Counted from the first letter of the stretch, positions 45,269 through 55,742 are shown. The stretch: 64,000 bases of DNA from an uncultured Flavobacteriaceae bacterium (GCA_943788695.1 CALSRG010000001.1:744001-808000), one strand, 5' to 3'. Made by a program: numbers and translations. The notes: generated by a model from the sequence alone, not told the origin.

Positions 45269-46239
45269 TAGTCTAATGAAATATTCTCAATAGAGGCGTT
45301 GAGAAGTAGAGCGTTAAATTCTTCTGGCGATAAATTGCCGTAGTAAAAGTTTATTGGGTTGATTCGAACGTTGTCTTTAAAAATTTCGTAATGTAAATGA
45401 GGTGCTTGAGAACGGCCCGTGCTTCCAACGTATCCAATCAAATCACCGCGCTTGACACGCTGGTTTACTTTAACGTTATATTTATTGAGGTGGGCATAAA
45501 GACTGACATAGCCATAACCATGATCAATTCTGATGTGATTGCCATAGCCTGTAGATTTGCTGTCCGCACGATCTACCACACCATCACCCGAAGCATAGAC
45601 AGGTGTGTTTTTGGGTGCTGTAAAGTCCATGCCATAATGAAATTTTTGAACCTTTGTGAAAGGGTCTGATCGATAGCCGTAACCTGAGGCCATTCGTGTT
45701 AGATCTGAATTGTTGACAGGCTGTATGGCAGGAATAGACGCAAGAAGTTTCTCTCTGTCTTCAGCCAGCTTAACGATTTCATCTAAAGATTTTGATTGTA
45801 CGACAATCTGCTTTTGTAAAATATCCAATCTATTTTGTGTGGCAATGATCAAGTCCGAATTATCAAAGCCTTCCAAATCTTTATAACGGTTGACCCCTCC
45901 AAATCCAGCCCGTCGTTGTTCCTCAGGAATAGGATTGGCCTCAAAATAGTGGCGGTACAAATTATTGTCTCTTGATTCAATGCCAGTCAATACGTCTTCA
46001 GCTTGAGCCATTTTTTTATTTATGATCTCAAATTGGAGCTTCATGTTGGCCAGTTCACGGGTTAAAGCCTTTTCGTTTGGCGTCATGACATACTTACCAG
46101 CAATGAAATTTAATAACAGTCCAGCCAATACGGCAGCAAGAACAAACATAAATCCATAGCCTATTGTTGTACCTTTTTTGCGTTCCACACGCTTGTAGGA
46201 AAGTGATTCAGGGTCGTAATGGTATTTTACTTTAGACAT
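45268..46239 (-). CDS. M23 (LytM-type) murein peptidase, membrane-anchored
   Basis: A cell-wall endopeptidase of 323 residues. One membrane helix (about 25-47) is followed by a coiled coil (about 55-105) and a second helical stretch, then the LytM domain (about 185-295). Zinc ligands are visible in KFHYGMDF (H-x3-D) and HLHYEIF (HxH), so it should be active, unlike EnvC-type activators. The start ATG at 46239 gives a short cytoplasmic tail. It is the first gene of a two-gene operon with merR and is divergent from alaS. Confidence 0.93.
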   Translation of the reverse strand: MSKVKYHYDPESLSYKRVERKKGTTIGYGFMFVLAAVLAGLLLNFIAGKYVMTPNEKALTRELANMKLQFEIINKKMAQAEDVLTGIESRDNNLYRHYFEANPIPEEQRRAGFGGVNRYKDLEGFDNSDLIIATQNRLDILQKQIVVQSKSLDEIVKLAEDREKLLASIPAIQPVNNSDLTRMASGYGYRSDPFTKVQKFHYGMDFTAPKNTPVYASGDGVVDRADSKSTGYGNHIRIDHGYGYVSLYAHLNKYNVKVNQRVKRGDLIGYVGSTGRSQAPHLHYEIFKDNVRINPINFYYGNLSPEEFNALLLNASIENISLD

Positions 46240-46286
46240 AATTCAAAAAGCGCTAAATTTGCCAGAGTTAGGCAATGTGAGCCCAG

Positions 46287-46294
46287 CAAAGATA
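46287..46294 (-). promoter_or_regulatory. -7 box TATCTTTG of the M23 peptidase gene
   Basis: A perfect TAnnTTTG on the minus strand, 47 bp before the ATG at 46239. On the plus strand a TAAATTTG at 46254-46261 could serve alaS, 79 bp before its ATG, but with less support. Confidence 0.5.
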
Positions 46295-46340
46295 AAAATT
46301 GTTTCGAACATAATCGGCTTTTAGCCAAAATCAGTTTTCA

Positions 46341-48953
46341 ATGACCTCAACAGATATAAGACGTCAGTTTCTTTCTTTCTTTGAATCCAAAGGCCATCGA
46401 GTGGTGCCATCAGCGCCATTAGTACTTAAGGATGACCCCACTTTGATGTTTGTGAATTCTGGAATGGTACCTTTTAAACCTTATTTTTTAGGATTAAATG
46501 AGTCTAAAAACCCACGAATAGCCGATACTCAAAAATGCTTACGTGTGTCAGGCAAACATAACGACCTTGACGATGTTGGTTATGATACCTATCATCATAC
46601 CTTGTTCGAAATGATGGGCAATTGGAGTTTTGGAGATTATTTTAAAAAGGAAGCCATTGATTGGGCTTGGGAATTACTTACAGAAGTTTTTAAAATCGAC
46701 ACCTCTCGAATTTATGTTACTGTTTTTGAGGGAGATTCGGGAGATCAACTTCCAAAGGATGACGAGGCCTATCAAATTTGGCAACAATGGATCGATTCGG
46801 ATCGGATATTGAATGGCAACAAAAAGGATAATTTTTGGGAAATGGGAGCTCAAGGTCCATGCGGTCCGTGTAGTGAAATTCATGTTGATGTGCGGTCTGA
46901 CGAACAACGAAATTTGATTGATGGCAAATCACTAGTCAATCAAGATCATCCTCAAGTTATTGAGGTATGGAACCTAGTATTTATGCAATACAATCGATTG
47001 TCAAATGGTACTTTGGAGGTATTACCTCAGCGGCACGTCGACACTGGAATGGGTTTTGAAAGGCTTTGCATGGTCTTACAAGGCAAAACGTCTAACTACG
47101 ATACTGATGTTTTTCAGCCACTGATTTCTAAAATTGAATCTTTATCTCATTTAAAATATGGTGTCAACGAGCAAAATGATATCGCGATACGCGTGATAGC
47201 CGATCATTGTCGCGCCGTGGCTTTTGCCATCGCCGACGGTCAATTGCCTTCAAATAATGGCGCGGGCTATGTGATTAGACGAATTCTTAGACGTGCTGTA
47301 AGATATGGTTTTACATTTCTTGATCTAAAAAAGCCCTTCATTTACGAACTGACGCAGGTGTTGTCAGATCAAATGGGTGAAGCTTTTTCCGAAATTCGAT
47401 CTCAAATTCAGCTCGTCATCAATGTTATAAAAGAAGAAGAATCTTCTTTTTTAAATACCTTAGATCAAGGTCTACTTAGATTAGATCAAATGATTGAAAC
47501 GATGACAACTGATTCTCTTGATGGTCAGAAAGCTTTTGAATTATACGATACCTTTGGTTTTCCGGTAGATTTAACATCACTAATTTTAAATGAAAAGGGT
47601 TTAAAACTAGATAGCGCAGGATTTGACTTGGCGCTAATGGCTCAAAAGGACAGATCGCGGGCAGCGGATAGTTCAAATATGGATGATTGGACTGTACTTA
47701 TTGATGACGACGTTCAGGAGTTTGTTGGTTACGATCATACCGAAGCACAAGTGAAAATAACAAAATATCGAAAAGTCACGCATGCTAAGAGTGGAGACAG
47801 TTTTCAGTTGGTGTTTAATTTAACACCGTTTTATCCTGAGGGCGGCGGACAAATTGGCGATACTGGATATATTGAATCCGCAGACGGTACCAAAATTGAG
47901 GTAGTAGACACCAAAAAAGAAAACAATCAGGTTTATCATACGTCCAAGGTGCTTCCTAAACAATTAGATACGACGTTTAGGGCAGTAGTTAACTCTAATA
48001 AAAGAGAACAGACCGCACGCAACCACTCCGCAACTCATTTACTCCATCAAGCACTTCGCGAGATACTTGGCACTCATGTCGAGCAAAAGGGATCTGCTGT
48101 TCAGTCAAAGTATTTGAGATTTGATTTCTCACATTTTTCTAAATTAACCAGCGATGAAATTGCAGCAGTTGAACAATTTGTGAATGATCGTATTAAGGAC
48201 AATTTAAACCTAGAAGAACAACGTCAGGTTCCAATGGAGGCTGCCCTGGCCTCCGGCGCCATGGCATTGTTTGGAGAAAAATATGGAGATACTGTGAGGG
48301 TGGTTAAATTTGGATCATCTGTTGAATTGTGCGGAGGTACACATGTTCAGAACACTTCTGATTTATGGCATTTTAAAATTATTAATGAATCAGCAGTTGC
48401 AGCAGGTGTTAGAAGGATAGAGGCCATTACCGGAGACGCTGTCAGGGCTCATTTTGCCTCTAATGATAATTTGATTTCTGAGATTTCTGCGCTTTTAAAA
48501 TCTCCTGTTAGTCCATTAAAATCAATAGAGGCTTTGCAGGTTGAGAACACAACATTAAGAAAGGAATTGGATCAACTCAAAAAGGAAAAATCAAAACAAC
48601 TTTCATTTGATTTGATCAATAGTTTTACGCGTGTTGGTGATCTTAACTTCTTGGCCGAAAAAGTAGATATTGATGCTTCGGGTTTGAAGGATTTGGCTTT
48701 CTCTATCGGAAATAAAATGCAAAACGCTTTTATTGTTCTAGGTTCAACTGCAAATGATAAAGCCATTTTGTGTTGCTATATATCTAAAGACCTTGTTTGG
48801 AGCAAGGGCTTCAATGCGAGTGAAGTGATTCGCAAATTAGGTAAATACATAGACGGCGGCGGAGGCGGTCAAGATTTCTTTGCTACCGCTGGTGGAAAAA
48901 ATATTAAAGGCATTAATGATGCCTTATTGGCAAGTCGTCAATTTCTTAATTAA
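46341..48953 (+). CDS. alaS: Alanyl-tRNA synthetase
   Basis: Charges tRNA-Ala. The 870 residues contain the class II catalytic domain (about 1-400; [44 protein letters not shown]), the editing domain with zinc ligands in [11 protein letters not shown] and CGGTHV (about 565-670), a coiled-coil linker and the DHHA1 domain with [15 protein letters not shown] (about 835-850). Full length. It is convergent with the aromatic amino acid hydroxylase gene with only 1 bp between the two stops. Confidence 0.97.
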   Translation: MTSTDIRRQFLSFFESKGHRVVPSAPLVLKDDPTLMFVNSGMVPFKPYFLGLNESKNPRIADTQKCLRVSGKHNDLDDVGYDTYHHTLFEMMGNWSFGDYFKKEAIDWAWELLTEVFKIDTSRIYVTVFEGDSGDQLPKDDEAYQIWQQWIDSDRILNGNKKDNFWEMGAQGPCGPCSEIHVDVRSDEQRNLIDGKSLVNQDHPQVIEVWNLVFMQYNRLSNGTLEVLPQRHVDTGMGFERLCMVLQGKTSNYDTDVFQPLISKIESLSHLKYGVNEQNDIAIRVIADHCRAVAFAIADGQLPSNNGAGYVIRRILRRAVRYGFTFLDLKKPFIYELTQVLSDQMGEAFSEIRSQIQLVINVIKEEESSFLNTLDQGLLRLDQMIETMTTDSLDGQKAFELYDTFGFPVDLTSLILNEKGLKLDSAGFDLALMAQKDRSRAADSSNMDDWTVLIDDDVQEFVGYDHTEAQVKITKYRKVTHAKSGDSFQLVFNLTPFYPEGGGQIGDTGYIESADGTKIEVVDTKKENNQVYHTSKVLPKQLDTTFRAVVNSNKREQTARNHSATHLLHQALREILGTHVEQKGSAVQSKYLRFDFSHFSKLTSDEIAAVEQFVNDRIKDNLNLEEQRQVPMEAALASGAMALFGEKYGDTVRVVKFGSSVELCGGTHVQNTSDLWHFKIINESAVAAGVRRIEAITGDAVRAHFASNDNLISEISALLKSPVSPLKSIEALQVENTTLRKELDQLKKEKSKQLSFDLINSFTRVGDLNFLAEKVDIDASGLKDLAFSIGNKMQNAFIVLGSTANDKAILCCYISKDLVWSKGFNASEVIRKLGKYIDGGGGGQDFFATAGGKNIKGINDALLASRQFLN

Positions 48954-48954
48954 T

Positions 48955-50676
48955 TTATTCTTTGAACAAATGAGCGAGCTCGGGCTTACGCTTTGCTAAA
49001 TCATTCAAATGAGTCGTTAAGCTTTCTTCCAGTTTATTTTGATTATAGTGTTTGGATGTGGCTAATAGATTAAATGAAAGCAACCAGTCCTCAGGATATT
49101 CTGATTTCACCGTTTTAAATGCATCCTCTGCGATTGTGCTATTCCATGATGATCTTAATTGATGTACAGCGTCATACAGATTTTCTAATTTTTTAAGTTC
49201 AGGTGTTTTGTCTTGGTGAATGGTTTTGGTTTTTGAGACCATTTGGTTCAAGTCAAAACTATTGTAATCGGCTGGACCAGAATATACAGATCTTACTGAT
49301 TTTCCAACTGCCATATCGTAAATGCCCCAGCCCGGCTTAAAAAGAATTTGATCGCCATAAGTGACTAAACAATTTTTAAATTTAATGATCAAAATTTTTC
49401 CTTTGAGGTTACGAGTACCTGTCACAATATCGCCTGTAACCTTAATACCACCTTCAAACTCTAACGAAATCCGCTCATTTTCGTATATGTTATAATGTTT
49501 AAGGTCGCGTGGACTCATATCTTCAATGGCCAGATTGATGCCTTTTAATTTCCCAATTGGTGAACCAAAACCATCGGCATGTTGCTCTGTTTCATGACCA
49601 ATTAGAGTTTTGTTTTTATTAGCGAGTGCTGTTTTACCCTTTGTTTGAATGTAAATAGGCTTGCCGTCATCTGATAATACGTTTGTGAATACCCCAGATA
49701 TTTGAAGCCCTGTACTCAACTCAACTGTTGCCAATTGTTTTGAAGCTATGGCTTTTTGAACCCCTGATAAGCCACCTTTTCTTAAAGCCATGGTGTTGGC
49801 AAACTCCTCTAAAACTTCACTTAAATGAGCAAAGTTTGGCGTGACAAAAAGTTGTGGTTGCTCTTTAGTAATATCAAATGCCTGTTGGGCAGCATCAATG
49901 GTGTAAGGCAATTTTTTTACTTTTTGATTCATACATGCTTGACTCTCTCCAATAGATGACAACAGTCCAGCACCATAAATTTTAGGATCATCTAATGTGC
50001 CGATTAGGCCGTATTCTACTGTCCACCAATGCAAATTCCTGATCTGAGCCATTTCACTCGGTGGCTCTGAACTCGATTGAATTTTTTCAATGTCCTGTTC
50101 TACTGCTAAAATGGCCTGTTTGTCTTGAAAACGAGCTTCTTTTAAAATGGATAATTTTCGTGCTGCTTCATACATATCGAAGTCTAGAGAGGATGAAATT
50201 GCTTTACTTCCAATTTCTCCAAATCGCCTCAAATATTCCGCATAATCAGGATTGGCAATAATAGGCGCATGACCAGCAGCTTCGTGAATAATATCTGGGG
50301 CTGGTGTGTATTCAATATGATTTAATTGTCTTATATCAGAAGCGATAACCAAGACATTGTAGGCCTGGAATGCCATAAATGCTTGTGGTGGAATAAAACC
50401 ATCAACAGCCACTGCAGCCCATCCAATATCTTTTAAAATCCGATTCATCCCATACATATCGGGTATTTGATCAATCGAAATTCCAGTTTGCTCTAAACCC
50501 CGCAAATAGGATGGGTGAGCTAAATGAGGCAAAATTTGAATATTTTTTTGCATCACATAACGCCATACGGCTTGGTCTATGGGTGAATAGTTCTCATATA
50601 CCTGAGGCATCACAAACTGTAATAAGTGTTTAGGGAGCTGATCTAAAACAGGGTTTGTTGTGATTTGGTTTAACAT
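48955..50676 (-). CDS. Aromatic amino acid hydroxylase with long C-terminal extension
   Basis: A pterin-dependent, iron-containing hydroxylase, probably acting on phenylalanine or another aromatic amino acid. The catalytic domain is at residues about 30-290. The Fe ligands are the two His of DIIHEAAGHAP (about 132-137) and the Glu of WWTVEYGLIG (about 225). ASYLRGLEQTG-like SYLRGLEQTGIS and GAGLLSSIGESQ also match. Simple bacterial phenylalanine hydroxylases have about 260-300 residues; here about 280 more follow the catalytic domain. The extension contains MALRKGG, TKGKTALA and a region near 400-460 rich in beta strands that I do not recognise. There is no N-terminal ACT domain. The start ATG at 50676 follows a palindrome. 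Confidence 0.88.
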   Translation of the reverse strand: MLNQITTNPVLDQLPKHLLQFVMPQVYENYSPIDQAVWRYVMQKNIQILPHLAHPSYLRGLEQTGISIDQIPDMYGMNRILKDIGWAAVAVDGFIPPQAFMAFQAYNVLVIASDIRQLNHIEYTPAPDIIHEAAGHAPIIANPDYAEYLRRFGEIGSKAISSSLDFDMYEAARKLSILKEARFQDKQAILAVEQDIEKIQSSSEPPSEMAQIRNLHWWTVEYGLIGTLDDPKIYGAGLLSSIGESQACMNQKVKKLPYTIDAAQQAFDITKEQPQLFVTPNFAHLSEVLEEFANTMALRKGGLSGVQKAIASKQLATVELSTGLQISGVFTNVLSDDGKPIYIQTKGKTALANKNKTLIGHETEQHADGFGSPIGKLKGINLAIEDMSPRDLKHYNIYENERISLEFEGGIKVTGDIVTGTRNLKGKILIIKFKNCLVTYGDQILFKPGWGIYDMAVGKSVRSVYSGPADYNSFDLNQMVSKTKTIHQDKTPELKKLENLYDAVHQLRSSWNSTIAEDAFKTVKSEYPEDWLLSFNLLATSKHYNQNKLEESLTTHLNDLAKRKPELAHLFKE

Positions 50677-50679
50677 GGG

Positions 50680-50694
50680 TGCATTATTAATGCA
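50680..50694. promoter_or_regulatory. 15-bp palindrome before the hydroxylase start codon
   Basis: TGCATTA-T-TAATGCA is a perfect palindrome that begins 4 bp upstream of the ATG at 50676, in the 40-bp gap between the GT2 stop and the hydroxylase. It may be an operator, or a hairpin over the ribosome-binding region. Confidence 0.4.
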
Positions 50695-50716
50695 TCCAAA
50701 TTACTAAAAGATTCCA

Positions 50717-51568
50717 TCAGATGAAATGATTCAACAATTTTTTCCATCGAAGTTTTTTCATAAAACGACTCTCCTCTTTTGTTAGAACATGAGCCTTACC
50801 ACTTTTACAAGACTTGTAATAACCCCAAAGTGCGTTGAAAAACAAGTTTGGTTGACGCCGAACAACCGTAAGTTTGGAGATGGAAAGGAACGCGAGAAGC
50901 CATCCTGTCCTCATATTATAAAGGGCAAACCCAAGATTATATCTCGAATTTCCATCATAAGCTGTCCCAGTTGGCTTGAGGTGTTTGACTTTCAATTTTT
51001 GGTCAATGACCACTGTCCATGAATGATATCTTGCCATTAAAACATCAATGGTATCCCATCCAAGCACTGGCTTGAGTCCATCAATATCCTTAAAGCATGC
51101 TTTACGATAAGATTTAATGGGTCCTCGTAAATGATGCTTTGATGCTATGGTTTCGTATGTCCAACCGTTTTTATTTTTTATATATAAAAGGCCACCAGCC
51201 ATCCCTACCGACTCATTTGATTGAAACAATTCAACCAGTCGTTCAAGGTAATTGGGTGGTAATAAAATATCACCATCAAACTTGCAAATAATATCATAAT
51301 CAGATTGAATGGCTATTAAGCCTTGGTAAAATGCTTGAATTACTTTTGGTCCAGGGAAATGACCATTAGCACTGGCATTGCTTGAAATACATTTAAAATG
51401 AGGGTATTGTTTAATTTTATCCTCAATAATCTCAAGACTGTTGTCAGTCGATTGGTCATTAACTAAAACCACTTCAGCAGCTTGTGTTGTTTGTCCGATT
51501 AAAGCAGAGAGTACTTGCTCGATATGAGCAGCCTCGTTGTGAATCGGAATAACAATGGCTATTTTCAT
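50717..51568 (-). CDS. GT2 glycosyltransferase
   Basis: A 283-residue GT-A glycosyltransferase with IAIVIPIHNEAAHIEQVL (N-terminus), VLVNDQSTDNSLE (nucleotide site), CKFDGDILLPPNY (metal DxD at about 96-98) and a conserved WDTIDVLMARYHSW region that likely carries the catalytic acidic residue. A weak hydrophobic segment near residue 225 may touch the membrane. Donor and acceptor are unknown. It lies 64 bp after the FabH-like ketosynthase and before the hydroxylase on the same strand; the three may share a transcript. Confidence 0.85.
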   Translation of the reverse strand: MKIAIVIPIHNEAAHIEQVLSALIGQTTQAAEVVLVNDQSTDNSLEIIEDKIKQYPHFKCISSNASANGHFPGPKVIQAFYQGLIAIQSDYDIICKFDGDILLPPNYLERLVELFQSNESVGMAGGLLYIKNKNGWTYETIASKHHLRGPIKSYRKACFKDIDGLKPVLGWDTIDVLMARYHSWTVVIDQKLKVKHLKPTGTAYDGNSRYNLGFALYNMRTGWLLAFLSISKLTVVRRQPNLFFNALWGYYKSCKSGKAHVLTKEESRFMKKLRWKKLLNHFI

Positions 51569-51632
51569 CTAAAATTATATGATTCACTATGAATTAGAAG
51601 ACATCGAGGATCATTAAAATCCTACCAAAAAA

Positions 51633-52694
51633 TTAAATGCGGTACATGAATGCATTAATATGCATGCCTGCACCTACACTTGCAAACATCACATGATCTC
51701 CTTTGTTTAACTCATGCCCTTCAAGTTTGCCTTTAATAACCAAGTCAAAAAGGGTAGGTACAGTCGCTACAGAACTGTTGCCCAGTTTATGTATGCTCAT
51801 TGGCATGATCCCTGGCGGTACAGGTGTTTTGAATTGTCTGTAAAAACGGTGAATGATTGCTTCGTCCATTTTCTCATTGGCCTGATGAATGAGTACTTTT
51901 TTTAAATTCTTAATATTGACTCCGCTCTTTTCCAAACATGACTTCATAGCTGCAGGAACCTTGCTTAAAGCAAATTCATAAATTTTTCGACCATGCATTT
52001 TAATATAACGAGTATCCTTGTCAAGATCTAAATTATTAGAACATCCGAAAAATAAATAATAAGCTTCGTCGAAAGTGAAAGATGCAGACTCATGCGAGAG
52101 GATGCCTGAATCAGTGTCATCTGATGAGGTTACTAATGCAGCACCAGCACCATCAGAATAAATCATGGCGTCACGGTCATGTTGATCTACAACTCTTGAA
52201 AGCGTTTCGGTTCCTATAACCAAACATGTTTTTGCAATACCAGAATCTATAAACGATTTGGCTTGAATCATACCTTCTATCCATCCTGGACATCCGAAAA
52301 GAATGTCATAAGCAACACATTTTGGATTTTTAATTCTCAAGCTATGTTTTATTCTGGCAGCCAAACAAGGCAGGATATCACTTTGTATAGCATCGTGTTT
52401 GACATCACCAAAATTATGTGCAACAATAATATAATCGATAGTTTCTGGATCAATCTTAGCGTCTTCGATGGCCTTCTTTGCAGCAAATGAGCCAATATCT
52501 GATGCCGTTAAATTATTTTTCGCATACCGTCTTTCAACGATGCCCGTGATGGCTTTAAATTTTTCTACAATAACTTCCGATGACGATTCAATGATTGATC
52601 CATCAGCATTTAGAAAATTGTTTTGATGAAAATCTTGATTGGTTGTTATTATGTCTGGGATATAGCAGCCAGTTCCTTTAATTACGACACTCAT
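51633..52694 (-). CDS. 3-oxoacyl-ACP synthase III (FabH-like ketosynthase)
   Basis: A thiolase-fold condensing enzyme of 353 residues. The Cys-His-Asn triad is complete: Cys in LFGCPGWIEG (about 129), His in IHQANEKMDE (about 270) and Asn in KLGNSSVATV (about 304). The AMIYSDGAGAAL segment is also standard. It is slightly longer than housekeeping FabH (about 320), with an insertion near residues 30-45 (NFLNADGSIIESSSEV), so it is more likely a paralogue for special acyl chains than the main initiator of fatty acid synthesis. It sits 82 bp downstream of gcvP on the same strand. Confidence 0.88.
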   Translation of the reverse strand: MSVVIKGTGCYIPDIITTNQDFHQNNFLNADGSIIESSSEVIVEKFKAITGIVERRYAKNNLTASDIGSFAAKKAIEDAKIDPETIDYIIVAHNFGDVKHDAIQSDILPCLAARIKHSLRIKNPKCVAYDILFGCPGWIEGMIQAKSFIDSGIAKTCLVIGTETLSRVVDQHDRDAMIYSDGAGAALVTSSDDTDSGILSHESASFTFDEAYYLFFGCSNNLDLDKDTRYIKMHGRKIYEFALSKVPAAMKSCLEKSGVNIKNLKKVLIHQANEKMDEAIIHRFYRQFKTPVPPGIMPMSIHKLGNSSVATVPTLFDLVIKGKLEGHELNKGDHVMFASVGAGMHINAFMYRI

Positions 52695-52776
52695 GAAATA
52701 CTGTTTACTTTATTAATTGTTGTCTAACGCGTCGAAGCAAATATCGAAAAATTTAACGTACTTCTTTTACAATCAT

Positions 52777-55626
52777 TCAAGACTCCATATAAGATTCAAT
52801 TGGGTCACAGCTGCAAATTAGATTTCTATCGCCATAAGCATCGTCAACCCGGCGCACTGAAGGCCAAAATTTATTTTTACTGACATAGTCCAGTGGAAAA
52901 GCAGCTTTATCTCTTGAATACGGAAAATTCCAGGTGTCTGAAGTGACCATGGCCATGGTATGAGGTGCATTTTTTAAAACGTTGTTATCATCGTCTTGAT
53001 GGCATTGATCGATTTCATTTTTGATAGAGATCATAGCATCGCAAAATCGGTCGAGTTCAGCTTTGTCTTCGCTTTCAGTAGGTTCGATCATCATTGTTCC
53101 AGCCACAGGAAAAGATACTGTTGGTGCATGAAATCCGTAGTCCATTAACCTCTTAGCAATATCCGTAACTTCAATACCATTTATTTTGAAAGGTCGACAG
53201 TCAATAATCATTTCGTGAGCGGCACGACCGTGTTCACCTACGTATAAAACGTCGTAATGTCCATAAAGTCGTTCTTTGATGTAATTGGCATTGAGAATGG
53301 CTATTTTAGTAGCATTAGTCAGACCTTCTGCACCAAGCATTTTAATATAACCATAGGAAATCAAACACGCTAATGCTGAGCCGTATGGTGCTGCAGAAAT
53401 TGGTGTAATGGCTTGTTCACCTCCAACTTTGATTAACGGATTTCCCGGTAAAAATGGAACCAATTGCTCCGCTACACAAATGGGTCCAACACCAGGACCG
53501 CCTCCTCCATGTGGAATGGCGAAAGTTTTATGCAAGTTTAGATGGCAGACGTCGGCTCCTATTATACCTGGATTTGTCAAGCCAACCTGAGCATTCATGT
53601 TTGCACCATCCATATAAACTTGTCCGCCAAATTGATGTATCATCGATGTGATTTCTTGAATGGCCGATTCGTAAACACCGTGCGTAGATGGATAGGTAAC
53701 CATTAATGCGGCTAAATTGTCCTTATGTGTTTCGGCTTTTTCTTTAAGATCGATTAGATCAATATTACCACGCTCGTCAGCTTTTGTTACCACGACGGTC
53801 ATTCCAGCCATAACTGCACTTGCAGGGTTGGTGCCATGCGCAGATGACGGAATTAAACAGATATTTCGATGGCTATCGCCACGAGACTCATGGTAAGCAC
53901 GAATAACCATAAGACCTGCAAACTCGCCTTGAGCACCAGAATTAGGCTGGAGAGAGGTGCCTGCAAAACCAGTTATTTCTGTTAAATCTTCAGTCAATTT
54001 CTTCAAAACTGTTTGATAACCCAAAGACTGGTCAATAGGTGCAAAAGGATGCAAGTTACCCCATGACGCCCAGCTAAGTGGAAGCATCTCTGAGGCAGCA
54101 TTTAATTTCATCGTGCAAGAACCTAAAGGAATCATGGAGTGATTCAATGCCAAATCCTTGCGCTCTAATTGTTTGATGTATCGCATCAATTGGGTTTCAG
54201 AATGATAAGTGCTGAAGACTTCCAATTCTAATATCGGTGTTTGACGTCGAAGGTCGCCCACAGGAGCATCATCATCACATAATTTTTCAATGACTGGCAC
54301 TGTATTTCCAACTGTTTGAGCAAATAAAGAGGCTAAATCGTTTAAGTCGGCTAAAGATGTTGTTTCGTTTAACGAAACACAAACTGTAGTGTCGTTTTGA
54401 TAAAATAAATTGATCCCATTTGATTCGGCCAGTGGTCTTAAAACGGTAGTGTCCACGTTGAATTTTAATGTGTCAAAATAATAATCATTTTGATTTTTTA
54501 GTCCAATTGTAGCTAAAGTATCTGCTAAAGTTTTAGCACTGCGATGTACTTTTTGAGCGATATACTTTAAGCCAGTTGGACCGTGATAAACCGCGTACAT
54601 GCCGGCCATAACAGCCAAAAGAACTTGAGCCGTACAAATATTTGATGTTGCTTTGTCTCTTTTGATATGTTGCTCTCTTGTTTGAAGTGCCATACGTAAG
54701 GCACGCTTGCCATCGGTATCTTTAGTCACGCCAATAATACGTCCGGGTAAATTGCGTTTGTAAGCTTCTTTGGTGGCAAAAAATGCAGCATGAGGACCGC
54801 CGTATCCCATTGGAATGCCAAATCTCTGTGTCGTTCCAACAACGACATGCGCCCCAAAAGCACCTGGGGCTTCGAGATGAATAAGGCTTAAAATATCTGC
54901 TGCTACCGCAACTTTGATGTTTTTAGTTTCTGCCTGTGCGATCACATCAGCGATGTCACAAATGTTTCCATAAGCTCCAGGGTATTGCAGCAAAGCTCCA
55001 AAATAGGAATCCGAGACTTCGAATGTATCTACTGCGCCAACCTCTAATGTGATACCAAGTGGAATGGCTCGCGTTTGAAGTAATGCTAAGGTTTGTGGTA
55101 AAACGTCATCAGCCACGAAAAAACGAACGACATCATTCTTTTTTTGATCCCGTTCACGAACGGCAAACAAAAGCGTCATGGCTTCAGCAGCTGCGGTACT
55201 TTCATCCAATAGCGAAGCGTTTGCGATTTCCATACCCGTCAAATTAATGACCATCGTTTGGTAATTTAATAGAGCTTCTAAACGTCCTTGAGCAATTTCG
55301 GCTTGATAAGGTGTGTATGCCGTATACCAGCCTGGATTTTCAAGAATATTCCTTTTGATGACTGACGGCAAAATTGAGGGATGATAACCTAACCCAATAT
55401 AGGATTTGAAAATTTTATTTTGTTCTCCTAATGCCTGAATGTGTTCAAGAAATTCGTACTCGCTTATTGGCTCGTCTAAATCGAACGGTTTTTTTAGTTT
55501 GATATTTGATGGAACAGTCTGGTCGACCAATTCATTTAAGGAACTTGCATTAACTGTTTTAAGCATATTTTGAACATCCGACTCGCGTGGTCCAATATGA
55601 CGTAATTCAAACATATCTGTTCTCAT
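52777..55626 (-). CDS. gcvP: Glycine dehydrogenase (decarboxylating), P protein
   Basis: The PLP-dependent P protein of the glycine cleavage system, which decarboxylates glycine and loads the aminomethyl group on lipoyl-H protein. The 949-residue fused homodimer-type protein has N- and C-terminal halves. The PLP Lys is in NLHKTFAIPHGGGGPG (about 695), next to the glycine-rich loop. SYIGLGYHPS and NPGWYTAYTPYQAEIAQGR are N-terminal signatures. The open frame extends to a TTG at 55650, but the ATG at 55626 gives the family N-terminus (MRTDMFELRHIGP). The partner genes gcvT and gcvH are not in the window. Confidence 0.96.
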   Translation of the reverse strand: MRTDMFELRHIGPRESDVQNMLKTVNASSLNELVDQTVPSNIKLKKPFDLDEPISEYEFLEHIQALGEQNKIFKSYIGLGYHPSILPSVIKRNILENPGWYTAYTPYQAEIAQGRLEALLNYQTMVINLTGMEIANASLLDESTAAAEAMTLLFAVRERDQKKNDVVRFFVADDVLPQTLALLQTRAIPLGITLEVGAVDTFEVSDSYFGALLQYPGAYGNICDIADVIAQAETKNIKVAVAADILSLIHLEAPGAFGAHVVVGTTQRFGIPMGYGGPHAAFFATKEAYKRNLPGRIIGVTKDTDGKRALRMALQTREQHIKRDKATSNICTAQVLLAVMAGMYAVYHGPTGLKYIAQKVHRSAKTLADTLATIGLKNQNDYYFDTLKFNVDTTVLRPLAESNGINLFYQNDTTVCVSLNETTSLADLNDLASLFAQTVGNTVPVIEKLCDDDAPVGDLRRQTPILELEVFSTYHSETQLMRYIKQLERKDLALNHSMIPLGSCTMKLNAASEMLPLSWASWGNLHPFAPIDQSLGYQTVLKKLTEDLTEITGFAGTSLQPNSGAQGEFAGLMVIRAYHESRGDSHRNICLIPSSAHGTNPASAVMAGMTVVVTKADERGNIDLIDLKEKAETHKDNLAALMVTYPSTHGVYESAIQEITSMIHQFGGQVYMDGANMNAQVGLTNPGIIGADVCHLNLHKTFAIPHGGGGPGVGPICVAEQLVPFLPGNPLIKVGGEQAITPISAAPYGSALACLISYGYIKMLGAEGLTNATKIAILNANYIKERLYGHYDVLYVGEHGRAAHEMIIDCRPFKINGIEVTDIAKRLMDYGFHAPTVSFPVAGTMMIEPTESEDKAELDRFCDAMISIKNEIDQCHQDDDNNVLKNAPHTMAMVTSDTWNFPYSRDKAAFPLDYVSKNKFWPSVRRVDDAYGDRNLICSCDPIESYMES

Positions 55627-55647
55627 AAGCTGAAGCAATATATTGAG

Positions 55648-55655
55648 CAAAAATA
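55648..55655 (-). promoter_or_regulatory. -7 box TATTTTTG of gcvP
   Basis: A perfect TAnnTTTG on the minus strand, 21 bp before the ATG at 55626. The TTG frame-start at 55650 would lie inside this box, which supports the ATG. The short leader leaves no room for a glycine riboswitch. Confidence 0.55.
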
Positions 55656-55730
55656 CTTAATCTCAATTTCCTTTGAGTTACCATTAAGTGAAAGTTTTTA
55701 ACCATTTGACTAGCTTATTCACAGTTTAGT

Positions 55731-55738
55731 TACTTTTG
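55731..55738 (+). promoter_or_regulatory. -7 box TACTTTTG of the UbiA-like gene
   Basis: A perfect TAnnTTTG with a TTG (55706-55708) 22 bp upstream. It ends 4 bp before the ATG at 55743, so transcription should start at or very near the start codon and the mRNA is probably leaderless. Confidence 0.6.
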
Positions 55739-55742
55739 TTTA

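Noticed and set aside
55627..55742. A glycine riboswitch before gcvP.
   Set aside because: The gap to the divergent gene is only 116 bp and the -7 box leaves a leader of about 15 bases; no aptamer pairing is visible.
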